Source: Omphiscola glabra
Lineage: Eukaryota > Mollusca > Gastropoda > Lymnaeidae
Length of the DNA: 64,000 bases
Direction: 5' to 3'
NCBI GenBank assembly: GCA_964017045.1
Contig: OZ024796.1
Location: 26,165,010 to 26,229,009, forward strand
Under the pieces are notes generated by a model. It saw only the letters and a program-made list of their open reading frames with translations. It did not search any database and had not been told where the DNA came from. The position numbers and the translations under genes were made by a program. How positions within the stretch are numbered: position 1 is the stretch's first letter; each line of letters starts with the position of its first letter. Positions 10,468 through 23,100 of the stretch are shown here, one piece after another.

Positions 10468-10642
10468 TCCCGCAATAAATCTTTTAGATCTCAACTCTCT
10501 GATGTCGCGTGCTTTTGTCTGCTGGTCAACAACGATCCATTTTAATGTCAAGGTCAAGCTCCTTGGGGCTGGATAAGGGAGAGGGAGGGGGTGACAAGCT
10601 TGGCCCGGTTTAGTATTCGGCCCTAATTTTAGGACGGATAAA

Positions 10643-10795
10643 TTTGTAACATTTGTACGGTAAGTGAAGTGTGTGAGACATTTGTAACATTTGTACCGTA
10701 AGTGAAGTGTGTGAGACATTTGTAACATTTGTACCGTAAGTGAAGTGTGTGAGACATTTGTAACATTTGTACCGTAAGTGAAGTATGTGAGTAAC
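10643..10795. repeat. 38-bp repeat, four copies
   Basis: Unit ACATTTGTAACATTTGTACC followed by GTAAGTGAAGTGTGTGAG; adjoins the upstream side of the LINE relic. Confidence 0.92.
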
Positions 10796-10819
10796 AACAT
10801 ATTACAAGTAATGTTTACA

Positions 10820-11320
10820 TTTTTATTAAGGGTTGGGGAGATGGAGGAAGGTGGAGGAAGGTGTAGGGTGGAGGTATGCAGAGGAAGGTGGATGGAGGTG
10901 CAGGGAGGTGGTGGAAGAAGATGGATGTGTAGGAAGGTGGAGGAGAGTGAGGGACAAGGTGGGGGAGATAGAGGAGGGTGGAGGTGGAAGTAGGATGGGG
11001 GGGTTAGAAAGTTTGACGGCGGTAGAGAGGTGGTGGGAACTGGGGTGGATGAGGGTGGATGTGGAGGACAGTGGAGTTCGTGGAAGCTAGAGTGAGGTGG
11101 GCGTAGGTGGAGGGAGGAAGAAGAAATGGGTGGAGGGAGTGAGTAGTGAGAATAGGACTATTATTAATCAATTATAAAAACGAATTTATGTTATCAAATT
11201 TATTTTTAGAGGGAGGGAGAGAGAGAGAGAGAGGGAGAGTTAGAGAGAGAGAGAGGGAGAGTTAGAGAGAGGGAGAGTTAGAGAGAGAGAAAGAGAGAAA
11301 GAGAGAGACAATGTTCAAAG
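10820..11320. repeat. Purine-rich GGTGGAGG and GAGA tracts
   Basis: 10820-11150 is degenerate GGTGGAGGAAGG-type sequence; 11208-11310 is (GA)n with GGGAGAGTTAGAGA interruptions. Strong purine strand bias, with spurious open frames. Confidence 0.8.
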
Positions 11321-12211
11321 TCTCTCGGGGGTAAAGGTAGCGAAATGGTTTGATGGAAAACATTCCCTTTTTAAATTGCTCATGTGAAAAGAGAAGTAAA
11401 CAACAACAACAAAGTAACAAACAAAATGAAACTCTTGAGGGAAATTCGTTCTTGGTTACCTTCACACTTGTACTTTCTTCCATTCTCATCTAGCAGTCTA
11501 TGTGGCTAATAACAAAATAAATGTTTTATCTTACATATAAGGAAAAAAAATATTAAAAATTACGCTTTGTAGAAATAGTAACCCATTTTCTAGCACCGAA
11601 TGTCATAAATAATTGACACTACTTCAATGTCATTTGACTCACATACCAAGTAAAAATAATTTAATGTATATTATGCTGACGTCACTTCCGTGACAAATCT
11701 CAGTGTAGGTTAGCACTGTCCAATGCATGCTGTATATTCTAGTAGCATTACGTTATGCAGATCATCAACTGACCAGCTGTTACACAACAAGCACTAGATC
11801 ACTAGTGGAGTCACGACCACCCCCCCCCCACCTTGTCCACCCCACTGGGCCACACATCCCACAACTCTCGATAATCCTTAAAATCCCAGGCGGCCATAGT
11901 TAATTTTGTCCCCCCCCCCCCCCCCGCCCTATTTTCCATAAATTCTCATCACTGAATTATTCATGAAAATCCTCTTGTTGTAATGAGATCTTCATGAATG
12001 TCATCATTTTAAATGTCCCTCCATATTGCAGCAAGGTCCATAAAATAAAGTGTTGGGGGGAGAGATACTTCTAAATTGTCATTTAATGACGTGGCTGTGA
12101 TATTGCACGATAAAAAAAAACTTCCAGGACGTTTTGAAAACATATTTGATCAGAAATCATCCAAATGAAACAAAAAATGTTACTAAAACAACTGCGGGTA
12201 TCGGCTCCTGC
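11321..12211. other. Unique sequence with two C-runs
   Basis: C-runs near 11820 and 11913; otherwise AT-rich with no gene signal. Confidence 0.55.
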
Positions 12212-12765
12212 TCCAGCATAACGTCACTCATCCACTTTTGTTAGTCCAGCTATACGGTATAACGTCCCGCATCCACTTTTGTTAGGCCAGCTATACGGTA
12301 TAACGTCCCGCATCCACTTTTGTTAGCCCAGCTATACGGTATAACGTCCCGCATCCACTTTTGTTAGGCCAGTTATACGGTATAACGTCCCGCATCCACT
12401 TTTGTTAGGCCAGCTAAACGGTATAACGTCCCGCATCCACTTTTGTTAGCCCAGCTATACGGTATAATGTCCCGAATCCACTTTTGTTAGCCCAGCTATA
12501 CGGTATAACGCCCCGCATCCACCTTTGTTAGGCCAGCTATACGGTATAATGTACCGCATCCACTTTTGTTAGCCCAGCTATACGGTATAATGTCCCGCAT
12601 CCACTTTTGTTAGGCCAGCTATACGGTATAATGTCCCGCATCCACTTTTGTTAGGCCAGCTATACGGTATAATGTCCCGCATCCACTTTTGTTAGGCCAG
12701 CTATACGGTATAATGTCCCGCATCCACTTTTGTTAGCCCAGCTATACAACATAACATCTATTTTT
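12212..12765. repeat. 41-bp minisatellite, 13 copies
   Basis: Unit ACGGTATAACGTCCCGCATC followed by CACTTTTGTTAGGCCAGCTAT. Variants AACGTCCC/AATGTCCC and GGCCAG/GCCCAG vary independently along the array. The right half is enriched in AATG. Confidence 0.95.
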
Positions 12766-12767
12766 TT

Positions 12768-12910
12768 CAAGGCCAGGGCAGGAGTCGGTAACCGTTTTCG
12801 AGTGACGAGCCATTTTATAAATTGTAACTGCCAAGATTAGTAATCCGTTGGCTGCGAAGTGTTTAATGATGAAAATAGACATTTATTCAATAAAAGAGCC
12901 GAAAAAACCT
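12768..12910. mobile_element. hAT-like left end between two arrays
   Basis: CAGGGCAGGAGTCGGTAACC followed by GAGCCATTTTATAAATTG resembles CAGGGGTCGGCAACC-type hAT ends. It lies exactly between the 41-bp array (ending 12765) and the 20-bp array (from about 12900), so the latter may have expanded within the element. Confidence 0.4.
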
Positions 12911-12939
12911 AACATAATCTAAAATCACATACTAAAACC

Positions 12940-13880
12940 TAACAAAACCTAACAAAACACAACAAAACTGATCAATACTTATAATTAACTTCAAACCTAA
13001 CTTACCGCTAAAAAAAACTAATATCACCTACCAAACATGACATCCCCTAGCAAAACCTAACATCCCCTACCAAACATGACATCCCCTAGCAAAACCTAAC
13101 ATCACCTACCAAACATGACATCCCCTAGCAAAACCTAACATCCCCTAGCAAAACCTAACATCCCCTAGCAAAACCTAACATCCCCTAGCAAAACCTAACA
13201 TCCCCTAGCAAAACCTAACATCACCTACCAAACATGACATCCCCTAGCAAAACCTAACATCCCCTAGCAAAACCTAACATCCCCTAGCAAAACCTAACAT
13301 CCCCTAGCAAAACCTAACATCCCCTAGCAAAACCTAACATCCCCTAGCAACACCTAACATCCCCTAGCAAAACCTAACATCCCCTAGCAAAACCTAGCAT
13401 CCCCTAGCAAAACCTAACATCCCCTAGCAAAACCTAACATCCCCTAGCAAAACCTAACATCCCCTAGCAAAACCTAACATCCCCTAGCAAAACCTAACAT
13501 CCCCTAGCAAAACCTAACATCCCCTAGCAAAACCTAACATCCCCTAGCAAACCTAACATCCCCTAGCAAAACCTAACATCCCCTAGCAAAACCTAACATC
13601 CCCTAGCAAAACCTAACATCCCCTAGCAAAACCTAACATCCCCTAGCAAAACCTAACATCCCCTAGCAAAACCTAACATCCCCTAGCAAAACCTAACATC
13701 CCCTAGCAAAACCTAACATCCCCTAGCAAAACCTAACATCCCCTAGCAAAACCTAACATCCCCTAGCAAAACCTAACATCCCCTAGCAAAACCTAACATC
13801 CCCTAGCAAAACCTAACATCCCCTAGCAAAACCTAACATCCCCTAGCAAAACCTAACATCCCCTAGCAAAACCTAACATC
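12940..13880. repeat. 20-bp minisatellite, CCCCTAGCAAAACCTAACAT
   Basis: About 45 copies. From 13270 on nearly all are identical apart from rare variants (CACCTAACAT, CCTAGCAT and one 19-bp copy near 13545). The left edge mixes CACCTACCAAACATGACAT units. Confidence 0.96.
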
Positions 13881-14560
13881 AGCTAACAAAGCCTAAGAAA
13901 ATCTAACATCAACTCCGAAATCCAATACAGCCACCCCCCCGCCACCACCCCCTTCAAACGCTAATCATACCTAACATCATTTAAGAATAATTCAAAACAC
14001 ATTACAACCTAACCTAACAACTGCCAACCGAACCTAACTAAACCTAGACAGATCTTTCATTAACTAAATAAACCTAACATCCCCTAACAAAACTTAATAT
14101 AACCCCCAACAAAATTAAAACATAACAAAACTTAGCATTCCCTAATAAATTATAACATAAATATCCAAAGATAACATCAACTCATACAACTAAAAATAAC
14201 CCATTAATTGTTATAAATACCTGATATTATCTAATAATCTAATTTAAAAAAAAAAAAAAACATGAAATCTTCAAAATCCTAACATTAACCAAACCTTAAA
14301 ATTAATACCACCTTAAAATAAACTAAATCTTGAAATAAAGTAAACCCCCAAATTTAGAAACCTTAAAAATCAAGTAAACCTCAAAATTAACAGAGCCCTA
14401 AACAAAACTAAACCATAAAATTAAAGAAAACTCAAATTTAACAGAACCCTAAAATAAACTAAACCCTAAAATCAAGTAAACCCCAAAAGTAACTAAACCC
14501 AATATTAACCAAAGCCTAAAAATCCCCATAAAAACAACCGAAGGCACCAGCTGACCTCGG
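13880..14560. repeat. Decayed AACCTAA-type flank of the 20-bp array
   Basis: A/C-rich sequence full of AACCTAA, AACCCTAAAA and AAACTAAACC motifs, without a fixed period. Looks like old, diverged material of the adjacent array; it grades into unique sequence near 14560. Confidence 0.6.
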
Positions 14561-14875
14561 TAAAACCAATAAAGAGGCCGACACTGACTCACGGCTATCA
14601 ACAACGTGCGGGGACACGCTCCATTGAACCCGCTAAATGAAATGGGTGCCGTTCTCACCTGCCACAAAGGTGAACGAGTTTTATGACGCGTTGTTCAGTT
14701 TTCAGGGCAACACCACGTTCTACCATTTCCCCGCCACGAGCGGCTAAAGAAGCTCTCACGGCCGCTCGATAATCTATTGCTAAATTGAAGCGAGGGATAA
14801 TTGCGTTTTTGTGAGACTTGTTTGTTTATTATCTTTGGTGGGAGAGGGGTGGTATGCAAAAGGAAGTGAACTACA

Positions 14876-15073
14876 TTTAAAGCTTTGTTTAACGTGTACG
14901 AGAGTATGAAGAAAGTTTCCTGTCTTAAAGCTTTGTTTAACGTGTACGAGAGTATGAAGAAAGTTTCCTGTCTTAAAGCTTTGTTTAACGTGTACGAGAG
15001 TATGAAGAAAGTTTCCTGTCTTAAAGCTTTGTTTAACGTGTACGAGATTATGAAGAAAGTTTCCTGTCTTAAA
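14876..15073. repeat. 48-bp repeat, four copies
   Basis: Unit TTAAAGCTTTGTTTAACGTG then TACGAGAGTATGAAGAAAGT and TTCCTGTC. Nearly identical copies; contains the AAGCTT palindrome. Confidence 0.95.
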
Positions 15074-16093
15074 AATACCACAGTCGCAGGTTCATAATTA
15101 TTGTTCTTTGTCGGAGTCCAAACTTATTCACAATACAAAAGTTCACCTACATTAAAACTCTTGCTCTGATCTCCTGGACGTAACTGTGACAAAGACACAA
15201 TATTTAAAACTAGAAGATATGACCCGGTGTCACCGGTGAGATGATGGAAGGATTATTGCGCTACTTTCTACCAGCTAAAGCAAAGTCTCAACTTCTACAA
15301 ATTCAATGATTACTTATGCCACTGAACCGAGTTTTGTTGTTTTGTATAATTAAAAAAAATTAAGAAAAATGTCCACGTCCTTGAAATGCATGTATAGAAA
15401 ATAGTAACTCAGACTTTCCCTAATTTTAAAGATGTATGGTCTAGTTGTTTACGTGTCTACCATCACTGGGTTTTGAGAATTATTTATCTACATAAAATAG
15501 AATATAGCCTACCATGTTTCCCGCCCCTGAATTGCAAAGATAACATATTTTCTAAAGATAAAACATGTCCTCTGATTTAAAACACACACACAAACACACA
15601 TGTATCATATTAAATATCTTTAAAAATTACTGGTGATTTTGATAGATTGGTATCATCTTTAAGATTTATTTAACCAAACATTTTGCGCCTGTACCATATT
15701 ATCTGAAAGTTGTAAAACACACAATTTTTATATCTAAAGAAAAATACCTTAATCCATTTACATGGTCTGTAAAAGCCTTGTGTTTTTTTTTAAAGAAATA
15801 TTAAACTTATAAAAATTACTCGCCCAAGGTGAAATAAAAAAAAAATTTACAGATGAAATCTTAACTCAACGCTGGTGATGCCCTTGAATTGTATTTTCGA
15901 GAAATGAAAAAAATAAAAATGACTCTATCTTTAAAGATTATTTTTTTTAACGTGTCTAAAATGATTTTTTTTTTTTTGGTGAGATTTTGTTGTCCACACA
16001 AAAATGTTACAATCTCTTTCGTTCGCACTTGAAATATTTATTCAAGAAACATTTTTTCAATACAATTTTTAAAAAAAATATAAGCATATTTTT
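15074..16093. other. AT-rich gene-free stretch
   Basis: Short poly-A/T runs and a small (CA)n near 15590; nothing else. Confidence 0.6.
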
Positions 16094-16193
16094 ATCCTCA
16101 TTTTCATCCTCATTTTCATCCTCATTTTCATCCTCATTTTCATCCTCATTTTCATCCTCATTTTCATCCTCATTTTCATCCTCATTTTCATCA
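16094..16193. repeat. 12-bp repeat, TCATCCTCATTT x8
   Basis: Eight perfect tandem copies of a pyrimidine-rich 12-mer. Confidence 0.95.
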
Positions 16194-16278
16194 CTTCTTT
16201 TCGCCCCTGAACTGTTTCTTTGGGAACATGGGAAACTATCGAGAACCTAAGTTTCAAAGAAAATCGTATCCAGTATTA

Positions 16279-16312
16279 AAGTTGGAAGGGACATTTTTTT
16301 CCCTTCCAACTT
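16279..16312. other. Strong hairpin with T-rich loop
   Basis: AAGTTGGAAGGG and CCCTTCCAACTT pair perfectly around a 10-nt loop ACATTTTTTT. Could be paired ends of a deleted foldback element. It is not a histone-type stem-loop. Confidence 0.5.
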
Positions 16313-17193
16313 AATTGAGTATTTAGGCGTGGGTATAATTATGTCATGTGCCCACACTACGTCAACGCCACTGAAGTGCCGACATTGGCTTTATCTATTT
16401 ATTTAAAATAACATTCTAAAACATGTTTTTTCCACAGCTTTAATATCATCGGATTTAAATATAGCAATCCACATCAAAATATCTAGACATTCAATTTGCT
16501 CCATTTGAAATAGGTTAGCGGATGAAGGTGAAATACATTAATTCATTCGTTATAAAACTGACCATTTATTTACCGATTTCTGGCGTGAGACGTATTTCGG
16601 CCTTGTGATATTGCGATGCTTGTAAAAATACGCCCACCCCTACTCTACTATATTTCTGTCCTGCTTGGGGCAAAATCCAAACAATCGCAGCCCCCCCTCC
16701 CCCCATATACAAATATGTTATTAATATTTAAATAATCATTAATAAAAGGGCCACCGGAATGGGGTGAACCCCATAACCCCCCCCCCCCTAGGTACGCCAC
16801 GGCACACTTTTTATTTGCACGCCCTTAAACTAAATAAACATTCCAATGCAACCACACCCCCTAAACACAAACACTTTAACCACGCAATAAACTACATTTT
16901 CTAAAACGATAGTTTATATGTGTAACAGAATTGATTGTATGGAAAAAAAGGCACAGGAAAAATTCACAAAATATGTTTCATGTAAACTCCTAATTTTCAG
17001 TATTTATATTTGTAAGATGGGGGATCAATCTCATGAAGCCAGCAGGATAGCGACAGCTGAGACACGCAAGCTAACCCGACAAAGCCGCCTTAGACCACCG
17101 ACTACAGCAACTGTCCCCTGATTTATTACACCAATAGTTATAGTCCGCAATATTTAAAGTGAGACAATTTACGTAAAACAAAAGTCAATATCA
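16313..17193. other. Intergenic, C-runs and TE end
   Basis: C-rich tract at 16690, the poly-C element end at 16770-16808, and a weak 67-codon frame at 16918 that I do not credit. Confidence 0.5.
16770..16808. mobile_element. Poly-C transposon end (GGTACGCC type)
   Basis: A C-run followed by TAGGTACGCCACGGCAC, the mirror of GTGCCGTGGCGTACC...GGGG ends of invertebrate non-autonomous DNA transposons. Similar fragments are at 8333-8355 (GTACGCCGCTGCACGG), 33782-33811 (CCCGGGTATGCCGTTGCACG) and 63875-63935 (CAGGGGCGTGCCCAT followed by a C-run). Confidence 0.4.
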
Positions 17194-17243
17194 CGCACCA
17201 AACGCATTTGCGGTATTTTAAAAAAATCTCACGTGGCGCAGTA

Positions 17244-17651
17244 AGGGGCTGTCCATTAATTATGTCAACAAATTTTTGGCGATTTTTACCTCCCCCCCCC
17301 CTTTGTCAACAACTTGTCAAACTTCCAGAGACCCCCCCCCTATAAAATTACGTCAACATTGGATTAACCCCCCCCCCCCCCAAAAAAAAAAAAAAGATAA
17401 AATGGGGAAAAAAACAACAATATTTTAAATAGACTAGTTTACAACTACAACAAAAAAGTGAATAAAATTAAAATGTTTAGAAAAAAAAGTTTAATAAATT
17501 CTAAATTATGAAATTAACTTTATTAAAAAAAAAAGTAACATTGTTGACGTCAACTTTTCTTGACCTCCCCCCTCCCCCTTGTCAACAATTGTCAACAATT
17601 TTCAGACCCCCCTCCCCCCTATTTTGTTGACATAATTAATGGACAGCCCCT
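17244..17651. mobile_element. TA-flanked foldback MITE
   Basis: 408-bp element starting AGGGGCTGTCCATTAATTAT and ending with the inverse of the same sequence; arms match for about 28 bp. TA lies on both sides, consistent with a TA target duplication, and the flanks rejoin cleanly into minisatellite sequence. The interior is poly-C and poly-A rich, with GTCAACA motifs repeated near both ends. No coding frame. TA duplication suggests Tc1/mariner or a similar superfamily, but the ends do not let me decide. Confidence 0.8.
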
Positions 17652-17896
17652 TAATGGGGAATTTTATTTTGCGCGCTATTGAACCTTAGCTTTAGTACCG
17701 GACACTGTTACATAGACAAGTACGTATTTTGATTTTTATTAGCTTCAATGAGAAAATGGCGGGAATAAAATATTCGTTTTAGTTATCTAAGTATCCCACT
17801 CATGGACTGGTAAAGCTTATCGAGATATCCCTTAACGCCATCATTATTGTATTTTTATTTCAACCCTGAAATCTTCCAATAATTAATACAAGTTAA

Positions 17897-18095
17897 CCAT
17901 TTTTAAAAATCCTTTATAGTAACGTCGCTTTTGTTCGTGGCTGGAAAAATCTTCGGACGGCTAATTTACCCACTTCCCGTCATCATATCGAGCTGAAACC
18001 TGGCACATAGACTCGGTGCAGATGACAACATATTCAGTCAAATTTTCAATCCCATATCCCAATCCAAACCTCCAAAAAAAAAATCAGTTTTCTTT
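17897..18095 (-). mobile_element. Dispersed repeat family, copy 1
   Basis: The reverse strand matches the copies at 51030-51213 and 63152-63340: each has AACAAAAGC or AACAGAAGC near one end, a central AGCTCGATA...GACGGGAAG block and ATTTTC or AAAATTTG near the other end. No coding potential; probably a SINE or the 3' end of a retroelement. Confidence 0.65.
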
Positions 18096-18139
18096 ATTTA
18101 CAAAGTGAAGATGAAGGAAATATGATGCCACTGATTTCA

Positions 18140-18505
18140 CAAAATAAAATTCCCGATAACTGCGCTAAATGGGATTCCCAATAACTGCGCTAAATGAGAT
18201 TCCCAATAACTGCGCTAAATGAGATTCCCAATAACTGCGCTAAATGAGATTCCCAATAACTGCGCTAAATGAGATTCCCAATAACTGCGCTAAATGAGAT
18301 TCCCGATAACTGCGCTAAATGAGATTCCCGATAACTGCGCTAAATGGGATTCCCAATAACTGCGCTAAATGAGATTCCCAATAACTGCGCTAAATGAGAT
18401 TCCCAATAACTGCGCTAAATGAGATTCCCAATAACTGCGCTAAATGAGATTCCCAATAACTGCGCTAAATGAGATTCCCAATAACTGAGCTAAATGAGAT
18501 TCTTA
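18140..18505. repeat. 25-bp minisatellite, GAGATTCCCAATAACTGCGC
   Basis: About 15 nearly identical copies of a 25-bp unit made of GAGATTCCC(A/G)ATAACTGCGC followed by TAAAT. The main variation is A/G at position 10. The array ends in a run of 21 A, immediately followed by the right arm of the inverted-repeat element. Confidence 0.95.
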
Positions 18506-18545
18506 AAAAAAAAAAAAAAAAAAAATCGCAAGTGCGTTTGGTGCG

Positions 18546-19719
18546 AAATATTTTTCTTGTACGGTTCAAGTGCGTGACAAAATGTGTGGTTGTAAGCCTG
18601 TGTGGGAGGGGGCACTAACTGGCTTTCTTACATTATAAACTGCGTTACTTGTATGTATGTTTGGTGAAATTTCCACATAACCCCCCCCCCCCCCCCCCCC
18701 CCAAAGTGCTCGTAATTACATTGTGATTTTATAATAAATGATTTTTACGAAAAACTCTTTTCTTTTTTTTTTTTAGGTTAGTTTAATTATCCTTCATCTC
18801 ATAGGTCAGTATTTTTTTTGTCACCAAAGAGGCTGAACTGACGCTAGAAACATGTTATTTTGAAACGTGTGTGGAGGGCCAACTGCCAGCTGCTTGCAGT
18901 CTTCCTTAGCCACAGTTTTGACCTACCGCCATGATGAACTCACCACGTGGCCTCAATCTCAACACACGGCCTTCAAGTGATTATGTTCAAATGTTTTCTC
19001 GTCCAAACGTCAGCTCACATAAGTTAACTTGCATAAATCTTTAATAGTTTCCTATTCCGGAGCACAGAACTAAAAAATAAAAGCTTTGATCGACAGCAAG
19101 GAAAGTTAAAACATCTCATACACACTCCACACACCCCTTAAAAAAATAACCCCCCCCCCCCCCCGTCCCACCACAAGCGAGTCTGTTACAATCACGCTTT
19201 TCAGGGCTCTGAAATATTCATGACATCACCCATCGGAATTTAAAAAAAAAAAAAAAAGAATTCAAAGGAGAAATTCTGAATATCGTTCTTTTTTCCTAAG
19301 AGCCAATAACATTAATTTCAAGCCAATATGATTTTTTGTTGGTCCTGTGACGTTTGATTTTGAATAAGGGATTGATGTTTGGACCCCCATGGGTCCGAAG
19401 AGAGACGTGGTGGTACATGGAGGGAGGGGATGGGGTGAAGATGACATCTTATTTGTCATGGAGCCTCTGCTGAATAAATGGCGTCAGGGTGAGTAAGAGC
19501 TTTGGAATTTGATACGGCAATTTATAACGCAGTGTCAAGAATAACAAAATATATATACAGTATACAAAATTCACATTATCTAACGTTGAGGTCGGTCTTA
19601 ACCCATTGAGTCTCCATCCAGATGTCTTCAATGGGTCTGTGACTGAACAAGAGAAGAATATTTATATATTTACTTTTCCTAACATTAAATTGGATTACAT
19701 ATGCTCCACCCGAATACAA
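18546..19719. other. Unique sequence with C22 and C-rich runs
   Basis: No gene supported. Homopolymers at 18681-18702 and 19151-19164. Confidence 0.55.
18681..18702. repeat. 22-bp poly-C run
   Basis: The longest of about 20 C or G homopolymer runs of 10 or more in the window. Others include 4305-4324, 8719-8734, 11913-11926, 33240-33253, 50203-50218, 52231-52244 and 58330-58347. Confidence 0.95.
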
Positions 19720-20165
19720 ACAGGGGCTAAATAATGGCCTTATTACCTAGGTAAATAGTTGCTTAATTTCAGGCTAAATACCAGGCTTAATACATGTCTA
19801 GGGAAATGAAATTCTGTGTAGTATAATGGGTGGGACTAAATACCAGCAGAATTCAGAAACACGCTTCTGGACATTTTATTAGGACAAATACTGGGCCAAT
19901 ATTGTAATGGAGATATTAACTGGCTAAACACACCACTGAACAGCTGGTCGATAACTTGGGTATATACGGGTCTAAATACCGGTCTAAGAAATAAGTTTTA
20001 GTACAGGTCTAAGTACCGGTTTAAATACAACACTGAACACCTGGCCAAGTACTTGGCTAATACCGGTGTAAATACTGTCTAATACCGGTCTAGGTACTAG
20101 TTTAAGTACAGGTCAAAGTACCGGTCTAAAGACAGCGCTAAGTGACTGTCTAAATACTTGCAGCC
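19720..20165. repeat. Degenerate CTAAATACCGGTCTAAGTAC array
   Basis: Diverged tandem units of about 16-24 bp around TACCGGTCTAA and GTACAGGTCTAA, clearest from 19950 to 20140. Confidence 0.65.
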
Positions 20166-23100
20166 AACAGCCGATTAAAACATATTTAAGGACCAAAATA
20201 ATAAATGTTTTCATCACGTGACATTTAAACAAAAGATCAATGCAAGGGAAACGAGCCATATTGTTCACAAGAGCGTTCTTAAGAGAGGAATTAGTGCTGA
20301 CGTCTGCTGGCCCTATGAGTAATTATTAGGCAGATGTTGGCAGACGTTATCGCCAGGCTCTCAAGAACTCTTGCGACCATAAAGGATAAAGGGGTTTAAA
20401 TGCCACATTCCCCAGTGACAGAACCAAAATGGGACAAAATGTCGCACTTGTACTTGGACTTCTTTTTTTTTTGTCTGGTTAAATAGTTCACCCTTTTTCT
20501 AGGGTTACGGCCCTAAAGCTTTTGTTGATGTCTGGGATCCATTTTTTGATAACACCCCCCCCCCCTTTCTTTTTTGTTTTTTCAGCCACTTATCGAACTG
20601 AGGGATGCAATAAAAAGTTATCACAAGTCAAGGAAGGAGTATCCAAATATTGATAATCTCTTTGAATGCCATATGGCTGTACTGGATTGTGTTTTAAATA
20701 ATTGTTTTATTATCATTACTGTCTAAAGATTTTATGTTATATCCTGACAATTATTTCTAAAAAAAAAAAAAAAAAATAAATAATTACAAAGCGTAGTTAA
20801 ATTTTAAAAAAAATTGTATTCCAAGGGAAGTAACCTATAAAAAATGTTCTTAGGAATTTACATGATAAATAACATGTGACTTCATAGTGATCCATATTTC
20901 TTTCATTGATTAACTTCCCTTTGATTATAAAACGTAAAACCAAAACCAGGCACCTTCTCCTAATTGGTTGTCTGTTGACAGATTCTTCACCTTTTATGCA
21001 CAAACGAAACTACGACTAAACAACAATAAAATAAATCTTTCTGCAACTTACTGTGATCAAAGTAATTGATACTTTGACTTATGGGCAGAGGATAAATTAA
21101 AATAAACAATAAATGAATCCGAACCTCAGTCATCAAATAATTAAATCACAGATGTGAGGGTTTAGTGTAAACTATTCTTTTCCAACTCTCTATTAACATT
21201 ATAAGTGTTTTGAGATTTATATATTTAATTATAAATTATAGACTTGTAATGTAATAACATTCAAATGGTGCAGTGCTACATTTCTATACACAAGTTAGGC
21301 TAATTTTTCTAAAGAAAGATTTTAATCTATGGAAATTTGTTGACACTTAATTTATCAATTTTATTACGATTTGGCTAATGCAATTTAGCTATTGTGCAGT
21401 CTTGCATAGAAATATAACGTAATTTTCACTTCTGATGTGAATACAAAAATTTAATTTTCAGATATCATAATTTACTTATTTGTGATCAGGTTGGAAGATA
21501 CAAAAATAAAATAACTATGTGATAAACTGTTTTAAAAAAAAAAAGTTTATCTTTTATATTATAACTGGCAACAACGCAGAGGATGTACATAATCTATAAT
21601 AATAATTCCAGATGGCGCTCCATTTATCCACCTGTGCTTAGTAGATCCACTGTGGAATTATTATTACCGCCGGGTATCAATTATAGTGCATTGCAAAATA
21701 TTTGATAAATTTAGTAAAACAATTGAAATAATACTGGTAATGTAATTTTATTTTTACTGCAATAGCTTTAGTTGAGGGAGTTATGCCATACAAACTTTTT
21801 AAAAGGGTTTAAACTGTATTGCCTTTCTTGATTGGGGCAGATAACATTAATTTGGCAATTATTAATGATTTAACTTTCACAGCTGAAAATTTTTATCCAA
21901 AAAATGTACATTTTTTTTCGAAGAGCAAAAAAGAGGTAGAGGCTGGGTTTATTAAAAAATATTTAAAATACTTTTGTTGGGTTTATAAGACTAAACTTGG
22001 TATCAAATGAAAGATAATTGAAAGAACTATATGCTTATAAACTTATTTCTTCAGTTTAAATAAAATAAGTTACAGAAAAGAACCATATAAAGTGAAAAGA
22101 TTGTGATAAACCATTTTTTCCCCAAAACCTATGATGTTCGCATACCTCATCTTCTCTTCTATAACAATAGTTTTAGAGGATTTCAGTTATAAATTAGTAA
22201 TAGTTTTAGAGGATTTCAACTAATCGAATCATGTGATGGATCTAAATATAAATCATTTTCACAATCAAAAGAAATAGTATAAAACAATTCCAAAGCTTTT
22301 TGAGCTGTTAATGTCTAGGAAACTTACTCACCTGCTATGGCTTAGGGTTGCCATAGCAACAGTAGAAAAAAATCGCGATGAAAATCATTTGAAGCATCGG
22401 TTTCTTTTATTAACAATGATGTACCACTCTTCTATGTAAAAGTCTTATTTAAAAATTGCTCTTAAAAAGTTTAACCGAGAAATAGCAAGGAAACAAACAT
22501 GATATTGAAACGACACAAGCGCATTGGTCCGTGCTTTTGAGAACGGCGGATGAACGCAGTGTGCGTTGCTCCGCAGCGAAAGTGTTAACAAATTCTTTAT
22601 ATAGCTGGGCATATACGATGTTGTGTTGAGTATCAACTTTAATTGATGTATCAAGCCATGTATCAACAATGCACTCAAAGAATAAGATTATAGTTAAAAC
22701 TCTGTTATCACCATGCCATCTTTCAATATAAGATTAAGGTCCTTTTGACAGATTTAATATGTAACTGGTCAATGTTGGTTGAATTAAAATGATTCCGATG
22801 TTGGCACAGACATCCACAAAGACACATATTCCATGAAGTTGCCATCACCTAATGTTGGAAATGTTCTATGCCATGTTGCACCAGTGTCTACTTTATTGAT
22901 ACCTTGTAATTTACTTGTAATATTGTTTATAAACTAACTGATTAAGACTGATTTTTTTGTTTTTTTAAACTTTTACCAAATTGAAATTAAATGAATCAAT
23001 TTATTTTCAATCTTCTTTTGTCTTGATCAAGTTCAAGCCTCATATAACCCTAATATAATTAATCAATTTGTAAAACGTCTAAAAGTTTAAATAATTAGAT

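Larger units (their letters stand above)
17194..18545. mobile_element. Composite inverted-repeat element enclosing a minisatellite
   Basis: CGCACCAAACGCATTTGCG at 17194-17212 is the inverse of CGCAAGTGCGTTTGGTGCG at 18527-18545, with 18 of 19 positions matching. Inside the left arm, about two inverted units of the 25-bp minisatellite at 18140-18505 can be recognised once the foldback element at 17244-17651 is removed: the flanks read GGCGCAGTA and ATGGGGAATTTT, matching the unit's reverse strand. So an element with inverted ends carrying subterminal 25-bp repeats was later hit by a second element. No transposase frame is visible. Confidence 0.6.

Noticed and set aside
12940..13880. Telomeric or interstitial telomere repeat
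   Set aside because: The unit is 20 bp (CCCCTAGCAAAACCTAACAT), not (CCCTAA)n; only a coincidental CCTAAC word.
16279..16312. Rho-independent terminator-like hairpin
   Set aside because: Bacterial terminator logic does not apply in this eukaryotic context; more likely a foldback relic.
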